IMG/VR virus record: IMGVR_UViG_3300025133_000353
Span: 1 to 34,949 of that record
Length of the DNA stretch: 34,949 nucleotides
Direction: 5' to 3' (one strand)
Source of the DNA: a virus
The position numbers and the translations under genes are program-made. How positions within the stretch are numbered: the stretch's first letter is position 1; the number at the start of each line of letters is the position of its first letter. The notes under the pieces were generated by a model. It saw only the letters and a program-made list of their open reading frames with translations, ran no database searches and had not been told where the DNA came from. Positions 8,521 through 16,901 of the stretch are shown piece by piece.

Positions 8521-11500
8521 ATGCCAGTAAATAGCAATTCATCGCAAGGCAATAATTCAATGTATATTCAGCCTAGCTCAGAGACAGGTCAGTCACCCGC
8601 TGGAACTCCGCCCGGACTTAGTAAAATAAGCACAAATATAACGCCGCAAAATACATCAGATTCAGTTAAGATATCTGCTGGTGATGATTTTTATTCAATT
8701 TATACTGACCAGACTTTAGAATCTGTTCTCGTCTCCAGAGGATTTTCACAACTACGGCCAGAAGTACTAGGATCTTTTGAATTTGTGCCTCCCCTTTCTT
8801 CTGATTCGATTGAGTCTTCTCAGGATGATGGCCAAGTAGTATATAATTCTAGCGGAGCAGGAGAGCTTATAGACATGCAGAATCAGCTAAAACAGCTGAG
8901 ATATGCTGAGACTATGTACTTTCTCAGAGTAAAGTGTGGACTTTTATACGCTGATCATTCGACTGACGGGTACCCTGGTGTGTTTTTACAGACGAATACA
9001 CTGGGACAAACTTATACATTCTGTAATTCTTCTGCAGATGTTAGTGATTCAAATTATACCTGCGCAACTCCAGAAACTCCTCTAACTGAACTATACCCGA
9101 ATGACCATGATGCAACCAACTATTCAGGTGTCGCAGTACTCGGAACCATGTGGGGAAATTCTAGTGCTGTTCTGCTTGAGTCATTTTATGATGACATGGC
9201 AAAGGCATCGTCAGTATTGGAATTTTTAGCAGCAGCATTATCAGTCTATGAGCTTAAATCTGCAGTTGACATAAAGATCAATAATTACGTGGATAAAAAC
9301 TCTGCTGATTCATCAACAACTGCAGGATCAATTGCAGATAGATTAGATTTATATGATGATGATTTTGTATCTAATAAAGCGCCCGGAAATATATCCCTAG
9401 AGTCATATTTAAAGGATTTTATGGGAATGCCTGAAGCTTATTGGGACAATGCTTCTTCTACAGCATTGGTTATGCAGCTTGTGGCAGACATTGTTGGAAG
9501 AACAGGATACCCCCAAGATACTTTGTCGGGATTCTCACCCAAAGAGTCTAATGTGTTTGGAGCTGGTGAAATCCTTGGAGTTAATAAAAATGAATATTCG
9601 GGCGGATATGATGTTTTAAAGCAGCTAGGAAAAATAGACACGACAGAGCTTAAAAACTATAGTAGAAAATATTTTGAAGATAGCGGCGCCGTCGGCGGGA
9701 TCACCGAAGCTGCCGATGGCGGAACACCGAAAATGGACGACGACAGTTCTGGATCAAATATGTTTACTAAAGGTGATTTTTTCGATCTCTGGGACCGACT
9801 TGTTGATCAGCAGGATCCAAAATTATTTTATGTAGTAGCTAGAGACTTTATAAATCATTGCCAGATGAAAAGTAGTAAATCTCCAGCGACGGAAGGCAGC
9901 GATATTGAAGATAGGTTAGAAAATTTAATAGGATGGAATCCTTTTGAACAAATAAAAAATCTTGCAGAAATTCACGTAGATTCAGGGAATATGCTTGGAA
10001 TAGAAGCCCTAAGGCCAAGAAAATCAACGTTTGACGTAGCAACATTTAATAAGGGTAACGGTGACACACCAGGCGGCGGCGGACAGATAAAGCCCGGAAT
10101 GGAATATTACCTAAGTGAGTTTCTAGCAGGCGGCTCAATTTCAGATAGTTTAGAAAAAATGACTGAATTTTCTGAAAACCTTGACAAGCTAACAACAGAC
10201 TTAACGTCATTTTTAGACGCGGCGCTAACACCAAATAAGGGGTCTGGCTCAGGAGCACCAGAAAATTCTCTTGCATATGGAACAGGAGCATCGATGAATC
10301 CTAATGCCGACGACAGTGGTGGCGACCCGATCGCAATACCCATTGGTCAGGACGGTAAGTCCTCTCCGACAGTTCCCAGTCTATCACCTGTTGGCATAGG
10401 ATCAGACTCTGGCTCGACAAGCAATTCAGCAGCCTTAGTTCAGAGAGTATTTGAGGAATTTACTAAAACACTCCATACGACGTACTTAGTAGACATGGAA
10501 TGGTCCTCATGTAACTGCTTTGGAGAAGCTGGACAGTTGCTTTGGTTTGCAGCCGCGGCGAATGATCCGGCATGTGCGTGGGCGGGGCTAAAATATTTAC
10601 TAGCAAGAGATAACACAATGAAGGGAGATGATGATTTTCCAGCGAAGGAGACTGGAGATTTACGTGACATAGGTGATGACTTACTCGCTATTACACAAGA
10701 CTTCTTTCAGATGTTGTCTCCGGGTAGTGGAAAGTTAACAAAGTACGGATATGGATATGATGATGATGCATTTGCGTTTGAAGACTCTGACTCAACCTAT
10801 AGTGAACAAGTAAGTGGTGAAGGCAATACGACTACCATTCAACTGTTACATCCAGGATTAGAACTCGGAACTGATTATGACGGTTCGTGGTTTGAGTATT
10901 GGTATAGCGGAAGTGATCTTACATGGACACAAACTGACGAAGACGGCGGTTCTACTCTGATACCTGCTCTGAGTGATTCAATAGGGAGAGCTCTGGAATA
11001 CTGGGAGGTTGCAACTGCAGACGGCTTAGGCGTTGAGGGCGAGCTTAGTCAAAATTCTGCTTGGGAGGGATTGGTAACAAATGATCTCGGCATAGGACGT
11101 CAAGGGAGGCTCGTAATGTGCTATTTGTTTGCCCTAGTAGTTATGCAGCAGACTCAAAAGTTTGCAATATGGGTTCCTGGTGAGCATGCCAGTACATCAT
11201 ATGATACATGGTATCAAACTCGATGGTCATTAAGCAAGAGAGCTATCGCCGGCCTAAATGACGCAAATGACTTAAAAGACTTACCTGATTCTAGCGATTG
11301 GGGGCTAACAGGACAGGCATATAGTTCTAAAGATGATGAAAGCTGGAATTACAATACTGGAAGTGGGTATTCTGAATCAATTGAAGAATCAATAAATTTA
11401 TTTTGGACGTATTACAGACCGCAGCTAGAGTATGATGTATTAGCATGGAATTCTCTTTATTTCTTAACTGAAATATCCGACAGGGTTAGGGAGATTATTG

Positions 11501-12732
11501 ATGAAATTTTATCAACATTTTCTGGAGGGCTATCTGAGACATCAATAACTGAGCAGCTAAGTGATATTAACTCTGCTGGAAATTTATCTGAGATAGTTTC
11601 TGCTTCGCTGACAAGAGATCAGGTCACACTATCTAGATATCTAGAAGCATCAATTTCAAATGTAAGTTCCAAATATCCGTATTTGCCCACACTTAAATCT
11701 GTAGAGCCAAATCAGGCAATGTGTCTTGGAACTCTTTGCCAGATGAACTATTTAGTTGAATCTCCTATGTCTGGAAAAAAGAGAATTTTTGCTCTGGGGC
11801 TCCCATCAGGCATGGTAGAGTTTTTAAGAAATTCTGCTGCAGATGAGATGAGTAACCCAAGATACAACGAATCAAATGTGATAAAGATAAGCCTGTGGAG
11901 GAGAAATCTTTTAAATGAGACAATATGTGAAACTCCTCAAGAATTCTTATTTGATGTATCGAAATATGTCTATCCTGATACTGGAGCAAGTGAGTTTTTC
12001 ACAGGGCAGACTGTTGATGACCTACTTGAACACACTAGTATAACAAAATTTACCAAAGATGGACCAGGCATAACTACAGTCGGACAAGCGTACGAGGATG
12101 ATGTAATATCAGGTTTTGATGCAGAATTTACGGCAATAGAAAATCTTGTAGATGTCATGGGCAATGCACCAATAGATGGATCTTCTCCAACATCAAATGC
12201 ACTGGTTCAAGTTTTCAATAATCATGTGCTTGATCATTATTTAAAGCTATATCTTCGATTAACAACTGGAATTGATGTGAGTGAGGAGTCTTTCTGCTTC
12301 CTAGAAGATGAGACAATTATCACATCACCTGATGCGGATAAGGTGGGCACCAGCAATGAGATGATCTCTCTGCTATCGAGCATGTATAATGCGAATGATT
12401 TAGCTGCTGGCATAACATTTCAAAGAGTTAGCGGAGAGTTAACTAGATCAATCATGCTAAGTCCAGAAAAATATAGAAATAAAATAATATATCCAAAAAT
12501 ATTTGATAGAGTGTTTTGCATAGTTGTAGATGATGCAGACTGGATAGCACCTCAGTCAGTAGAGGAATCGGTAGATACAACGGAATCAGGAAATTTAGCG
12601 TATGAGAATACTCAAAAAGAGTCAACATCAACGACAGTTCAAACAGATCCTACTTATTTTCAATACTTTATAACAGTGTCAATTATGACTGAAGTCGATC
12701 CCGAAGAGGGAGAGGTTTCAAGCTTAAGCTAG
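8521..12732 (+). CDS. Giant (1403-residue) probable virion protein, unrecognised
   Basis: This is the largest gene in the window, starting on the base after the preceding stop. The protein is acidic and Ser/Asp/Gly-rich, with low-complexity linkers (about residues 395-415 and 580-640) between probably globular parts. The middle segment contains several Cys and Trp residues (around residues 655-700, near the words WSSCNCFG and DPACAWAG), which could be a compact or metal-binding fold. The final 450 residues include longer hydrophobic helices (for example around QGRLVMCYLFALVVMQQTQ). I cannot match it to a T4 baseplate, tape-measure or fibre protein. Length, lack of enzymatic motifs and neighbours point to a structural role. 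Confidence 0.7.
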   Translation: MPVNSNSSQGNNSMYIQPSSETGQSPAGTPPGLSKISTNITPQNTSDSVKISAGDDFYSIYTDQTLESVLVSRGFSQLRPEVLGSFEFVPPLSSDSIESSQDDGQVVYNSSGAGELIDMQNQLKQLRYAETMYFLRVKCGLLYADHSTDGYPGVFLQTNTLGQTYTFCNSSADVSDSNYTCATPETPLTELYPNDHDATNYSGVAVLGTMWGNSSAVLLESFYDDMAKASSVLEFLAAALSVYELKSAVDIKINNYVDKNSADSSTTAGSIADRLDLYDDDFVSNKAPGNISLESYLKDFMGMPEAYWDNASSTALVMQLVADIVGRTGYPQDTLSGFSPKESNVFGAGEILGVNKNEYSGGYDVLKQLGKIDTTELKNYSRKYFEDSGAVGGITEAADGGTPKMDDDSSGSNMFTKGDFFDLWDRLVDQQDPKLFYVVARDFINHCQMKSSKSPATEGSDIEDRLENLIGWNPFEQIKNLAEIHVDSGNMLGIEALRPRKSTFDVATFNKGNGDTPGGGGQIKPGMEYYLSEFLAGGSISDSLEKMTEFSENLDKLTTDLTSFLDAALTPNKGSGSGAPENSLAYGTGASMNPNADDSGGDPIAIPIGQDGKSSPTVPSLSPVGIGSDSGSTSNSAALVQRVFEEFTKTLHTTYLVDMEWSSCNCFGEAGQLLWFAAAANDPACAWAGLKYLLARDNTMKGDDDFPAKETGDLRDIGDDLLAITQDFFQMLSPGSGKLTKYGYGYDDDAFAFEDSDSTYSEQVSGEGNTTTIQLLHPGLELGTDYDGSWFEYWYSGSDLTWTQTDEDGGSTLIPALSDSIGRALEYWEVATADGLGVEGELSQNSAWEGLVTNDLGIGRQGRLVMCYLFALVVMQQTQKFAIWVPGEHASTSYDTWYQTRWSLSKRAIAGLNDANDLKDLPDSSDWGLTGQAYSSKDDESWNYNTGSGYSESIEESINLFWTYYRPQLEYDVLAWNSLYFLTEISDRVREIIDEILSTFSGGLSETSITEQLSDINSAGNLSEIVSASLTRDQVTLSRYLEASISNVSSKYPYLPTLKSVEPNQAMCLGTLCQMNYLVESPMSGKKRIFALGLPSGMVEFLRNSAADEMSNPRYNESNVIKISLWRRNLLNETICETPQEFLFDVSKYVYPDTGASEFFTGQTVDDLLEHTSITKFTKDGPGITTVGQAYEDDVISGFDAEFTAIENLVDVMGNAPIDGSSPTSNALVQVFNNHVLDHYLKLYLRLTTGIDVSEESFCFLEDETIITSPDADKVGTSNEMISLLSSMYNANDLAAGITFQRVSGELTRSIMLSPEKYRNKIIYPKIFDRVFCIVVDDADWIAPQSVEESVDTTESGNLAYENTQKESTSTTVQTDPTYFQYFITVSIMTEVDPEEGEVSSLS

Positions 12733-12764
12733 TAGCTGAATAATTAATATTACGGGAAACTAAT

Positions 12765-14840
12765 ATGGCAACACCAACATCAAATGACGGTCCGGGAGGA
12801 AATCCCAACTACACAGCAGTAGCGAAAACTGGATGGGCAGATGGATCAACTTATTCAGAAGATCAGGAGTGGTCATATTCTGCATCTTCGATGGAGACAT
12901 ATGAGGAATCTCTTGGAGAGTTTTCAGATAAATGGGGATATACATCATATCCTTGTTCTCCAACAACATGGGTAGAGATTCCAGAGGTAAAAAAAACCTC
13001 AGTTGAATTTATTTATAATTTCTATACAAAAAATGAGAGAACGGCGGGAGCAGGAACTTTTGATGTAATTGATATAAATAATATGACTCAAGAAGATGAA
13101 GCTATAGCAAGATCAGACCGATATCCAAGATTTAATCAAATATACATATCTCCGACTGTGTTTGACTCAAATGATGAATCTCTAAAAGCAGTTGCAGAAA
13201 AGTTGGGACCCAATCTTATTAGGGATAATTTCAACATGATTCAGTCAGAGGATACAATATCTACTGCTTATTTTTCTGCAGTTCGCATAAAAGATGATTT
13301 TATAGATAGAGAATTTTATGATTCATTAAAGTCATCCATATCATTTTTTGGCCTGCCTGAAGATACTAGCGGAAATACAGATGCATCAAATCTATGTGAA
13401 GTAGTAGACGATCAGTCTGCATTTAGCCCCGATGGACTTCAGATGAAAGATGCATTATCAAATATACAGTCGCAGGGAGTTGCATACGCTCCCAGTGATA
13501 CTAGAAGTGAAATAACAAACAATGCATTTACTAGTGTGACAAACTTAGACTTCTCATTCAACATAAACAATCTAGTTGTTAATAATCTAATCGTGTCATC
13601 CCTAGAGGATAAGTCAAATATTTATGAAAATGAATTAAGATCATTGGTCACTTCATCGAAAATAATTCAAGATAATTCTATAGCTAGTGTAGTCCCGGGA
13701 ACAATAACATCTGATGAATATGAAGTTTCAATATCTGGAGCATTCCAGCAGACTGCGTATGACAGCGCATCAGTAGATTCATTTATAAATGAGCACTCGA
13801 TTCCTGTAGGGTATATTGTAGAAAAATCTGAGATCAAGCAGTCAGGAGATACATGGGAGAGGATAGAGCACAAGCCTTTAATAGTTGAACATTATGGTGT
13901 AATGAACCTGCTAGATCTTGATATAAGATATGGCGGAACTTACATCTACAATGTTAAAACAGTATGTCTTACTAGAATAGAAGCATTTAGGGTCGATAAC
14001 GTGGATGATGTTGAAGATCAGGCGATTTTTGCTGTAATATTAGTTGCATCATCAGGCTTAGCAGTTAAAATTGACTGTAAAGAAAATATACCTCCAAATC
14101 CTCCTCAAAATCTTTCATTCTACTGGGATTACAAAGATGACGGATTAATATTATTTTGGGACGAAGAATTAAATCCCCAGAGAGATGTCGTGAGATACCA
14201 GATATTTAGAAGAAAATCTGTAAATGTCCCGTTTACTCTTATACAAGAACTAGATTTTGATGCTTCCACGTCTAGAGTTGTACCGCTAGAAGTCGCTCCG
14301 CCCGACCTAATATCCAGTGTGTCTGGCCCGAGAAAGATATTTAGAGATCTGAATTTCACAAAGAGTTCTGACTATATTTACACACTAGCTGCAACAGACG
14401 CAAGGGGATTCACATCCAATTACTCAGCACAGTTTAGAGTGACATTTGATTCTTCTAGAAATAAGCTGCATGTAGATTTAGTTTCACAATCTGGGACTCC
14501 TAAGCCGTATCCTAACATCTATTTAAATCAAGATCTATTTGTTGACACAATGAAAGATTCTGGGCACAGCAGGATGAGAATATTTTTTGATCCAGAATAT
14601 TCAGATGTTTTTATTTCAAAAAGCACAGAGACGTATGATGCTGCTACTGGTACACCAACAGTTGTTAAAAATGAAGAATTTTTAGATCTGTTGTCAGATA
14701 AGTATAAGTTACAAATTATTAATATTGATAATCAGATAAGCGAGATAGTAAACCTTTCAATTAATAATGAATCTGGCCCGCCCATGGCAGTTCCGCTGAG
14801 CAGAGCCAATACTTCATTTTTTGGATTTAATAATGTTTAA
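12765..14840 (+). CDS. Probable virion protein with a fibronectin-III-like domain
   Basis: A 691-residue protein. Residues of about 441-560 resemble a fibronectin type III domain: a Pro-rich entry (IPPNPPQNLSFYWDY), a WDE strand, RYQIFRRKS in the C-strand position, and YIYTLAATDARGFTS near the end. Such domains are common surface decorations on phage tail and capsid proteins and often bind carbohydrate weakly. The N-terminal 440 residues are unrecognised, with several repeated beta segments. It is separated by only 32 bases from the giant gene upstream and by 64 bases from the next gene, one of the longer gaps in the window. Confidence 0.7.
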   Translation: MATPTSNDGPGGNPNYTAVAKTGWADGSTYSEDQEWSYSASSMETYEESLGEFSDKWGYTSYPCSPTTWVEIPEVKKTSVEFIYNFYTKNERTAGAGTFDVIDINNMTQEDEAIARSDRYPRFNQIYISPTVFDSNDESLKAVAEKLGPNLIRDNFNMIQSEDTISTAYFSAVRIKDDFIDREFYDSLKSSISFFGLPEDTSGNTDASNLCEVVDDQSAFSPDGLQMKDALSNIQSQGVAYAPSDTRSEITNNAFTSVTNLDFSFNINNLVVNNLIVSSLEDKSNIYENELRSLVTSSKIIQDNSIASVVPGTITSDEYEVSISGAFQQTAYDSASVDSFINEHSIPVGYIVEKSEIKQSGDTWERIEHKPLIVEHYGVMNLLDLDIRYGGTYIYNVKTVCLTRIEAFRVDNVDDVEDQAIFAVILVASSGLAVKIDCKENIPPNPPQNLSFYWDYKDDGLILFWDEELNPQRDVVRYQIFRRKSVNVPFTLIQELDFDASTSRVVPLEVAPPDLISSVSGPRKIFRDLNFTKSSDYIYTLAATDARGFTSNYSAQFRVTFDSSRNKLHVDLVSQSGTPKPYPNIYLNQDLFVDTMKDSGHSRMRIFFDPEYSDVFISKSTETYDAATGTPTVVKNEEFLDLLSDKYKLQIINIDNQISEIVNLSINNESGPPMAVPLSRANTSFFGFNNV

Positions 14841-14904
14841 AATTCGTAATAGTGATTTACTAAGAATAGTTTTTATCGATATATTTAATGCCAGGAGAGT
14901 TTAA

Positions 14905-15606
14905 ATGGGATTTCTTGATCATAGTACAAATAATATCATTCTTGATGCAGTTCTAACAGATCTGGGCAGAGAAGCGCTGTCTAGAAATGATGGGAGTTTT
15001 GAAATTTTTAAGTTTGCTTTTTCAGATGAAGAAGTTGATTATGGGCACATAGTTCATTTTGGAAGAACTGTAGGAAAGGAAAAGATTGAAAAAAATACAC
15101 CAATCTTAGAGGCTGTAACGGAAGGAAACTTAGCGCAGAAGTTTAGATGTCGATCTATTAATAACGATGCACTAACACGTCTGCCAACAATAGCAATTGT
15201 TGAAAATTTAACTAATAATACTCTTTCACTATCAAGATCATCTGGAACATCTGATCCGACATCTAAGTTTATGCAGTTTAAGCAGTCAATGTCAAGCGGA
15301 ACACTTGACCCTGATTTAACAGACTTTAGCTATAGGATTACAGTTGACTATCTCTTTGTTGGTATTACCAATAGAGTTCCAGACAGCGTAGATAAAAATA
15401 ACCTCGCAGTGTATACAATTCCAGCAGACCCATCAATAGATAACCAGAATCTTTCAACAGTCGGAATAACTTTTTATGCAAAGTCAGTTTCAAGCGATTT
15501 ATTTGCGTCGTATAGACAGAAAGGTTCAGAGATAGTTGAAAAAATCGTATCTATATCTGGAATTAACTCAGGTGCATCTAAGAATTTTAGAATAGCTATT
15601 TCGTAA
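14905..15606 (+). CDS. Virion-type protein, N-terminal module shared with the gene at 4613
   Basis: A 233-residue protein that begins with the same kind of module as the protein at 4613: LD, then I-x-DAV-x-T-x-LGR, followed by a Phe-Lys-Phe-Ala strand and an acidic turn (SDEEVDYG). This version is shorter and lacks the long acidic C-terminal part of the paralogue. AGGAG at 14893-14897 lies seven bases before the ATG and strongly supports the start. I have no named family for the module. Its presence in two structural-region genes suggests a common docking surface on the tail or baseplate. Confidence 0.75.
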   Translation: MGFLDHSTNNIILDAVLTDLGREALSRNDGSFEIFKFAFSDEEVDYGHIVHFGRTVGKEKIEKNTPILEAVTEGNLAQKFRCRSINNDALTRLPTIAIVENLTNNTLSLSRSSGTSDPTSKFMQFKQSMSSGTLDPDLTDFSYRITVDYLFVGITNRVPDSVDKNNLAVYTIPADPSIDNQNLSTVGITFYAKSVSSDLFASYRQKGSEIVEKIVSISGINSGASKNFRIAIS

Positions 15607-15621
15607 TTTTGGAGTAAAACA

Positions 15622-16890
15622 GTGGCCACATTTAAAGAGTTAACAAGCGCTGATAAGAAGACAGCCGCGTCCTTTCTTAACCAGCTAGTCGACGTTATTC
15701 AAGAAGACATATCAGGATCCAATACAAGAAAAACATATCAGGTTTTTGTTACGGGGGGAATTGGGCCGGGAGTAACATCGTCATTATTTCAAACAGTGTT
15801 TGATCAAGATTTCTCTCTTCAGACAGCAAATCCTGTATTCGACCTCACAGTTGGAATTTTTTCTGGCAGTGATGAAGTAAAAAATTCTTTAACTGGTATT
15901 GATTCAACTGGAAAAATCTTGTTTGCATCTAACTCACTTATGATGAGAGAGAAGATAAGCAATTATAGACAGTTTGCACAATTACTTCTTGGAAATGCTG
16001 ATTCACAATTCGCTGCTCCATTTTCAAACTTTACTCCAGAGTCTGATGCAATTGATAATGGAATGTTTGTATGCTTTAAGCGTCTTTTCTCAAGAGATAT
16101 GATAAAGAGAGAATCTTTTGCAATGAGATTTTTTACGTCTGCATCACATACACCAGGCTCACCAGAGGGCGGAGCATCATGGGCATCAGTAGAATCTCAG
16201 CGTCCAAATCTAATTCAAACATCAGAATCAGGATCAATGATATTTACAGACGTAGGCGCGTCAAGCAATCAGGAAACAGCTTTTGGCGGTCAGGTAGGAA
16301 ATATTGTTAATTCATCTAATACTGCTGAATCAGTTGGCTTAATGTTCTATGAGCAAGGGATAGGAGTATTTGATCTAAAGAAGATTATGTCTGGATCACA
16401 ACATGTATCTGGCGTGATTTCTGCAATGAATGATAAAAATCCAGCATCTATAGGGTTTGGCAGAACAGTAATTGGATCAGCTGCTGAGGGAAGATCTTCA
16501 AATGCTTTTGCAAAGTTTATTCCTGACTTAATGGTTTCTGCGTCAATGGATAATATAATTGACCACCTTGCATCGTGTAGGTTTAGCTCTGGATCAAACA
16601 CTGCTATAACATTTCAAAATCTAACAAACATTAACTCAACACTAATATTTTGCAGAGCTACAGCAGATGAGTTTAATTACTCGTCTAATCCGACATACGT
16701 CGATGGTTCGACAAATAAAATTCGTGTAATTGAGGTCGGTCAAGAATCAACGCAGAAGGCATTTTGCTTTATAACAACAGTCGGGCTGTATGACGCTAAT
16801 GATAACCTTCTAGCAGTTGCGAAACTGTCAAGACCAGTTGAAAAAAATAATGAGAAGGATATCACGATTAGGGTTCGACTTGACTTCTAA
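15622..16890 (+). CDS. Virion-type protein, C-terminal module shared with the gene at 16902
   Basis: A 422-residue protein starting at GTG, supported by GGAG at 15611-15614, seven bases upstream; no competing in-frame ATG is near. The start is helical (FKELTSADKKTAASFLNQLV), followed by alternating segments of unknown fold. Residues of about 350-422 carry a module (EFNYSSNPTY, then GLYDANDNLLAVAKLSRPV, ending IRVRLDF) that recurs at the end of the next gene. The Phe terminus is typical of structural proteins whose last residue packs at an interface. It is probably a tail or baseplate component; no enzymatic motif is seen. Confidence 0.75.
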   Translation: MATFKELTSADKKTAASFLNQLVDVIQEDISGSNTRKTYQVFVTGGIGPGVTSSLFQTVFDQDFSLQTANPVFDLTVGIFSGSDEVKNSLTGIDSTGKILFASNSLMMREKISNYRQFAQLLLGNADSQFAAPFSNFTPESDAIDNGMFVCFKRLFSRDMIKRESFAMRFFTSASHTPGSPEGGASWASVESQRPNLIQTSESGSMIFTDVGASSNQETAFGGQVGNIVNSSNTAESVGLMFYEQGIGVFDLKKIMSGSQHVSGVISAMNDKNPASIGFGRTVIGSAAEGRSSNAFAKFIPDLMVSASMDNIIDHLASCRFSSGSNTAITFQNLTNINSTLIFCRATADEFNYSSNPTYVDGSTNKIRVIEVGQESTQKAFCFITTVGLYDANDNLLAVAKLSRPVEKNNEKDITIRVRLDF

Positions 16891-16901
16891 CGGTGGTATA
16901 A

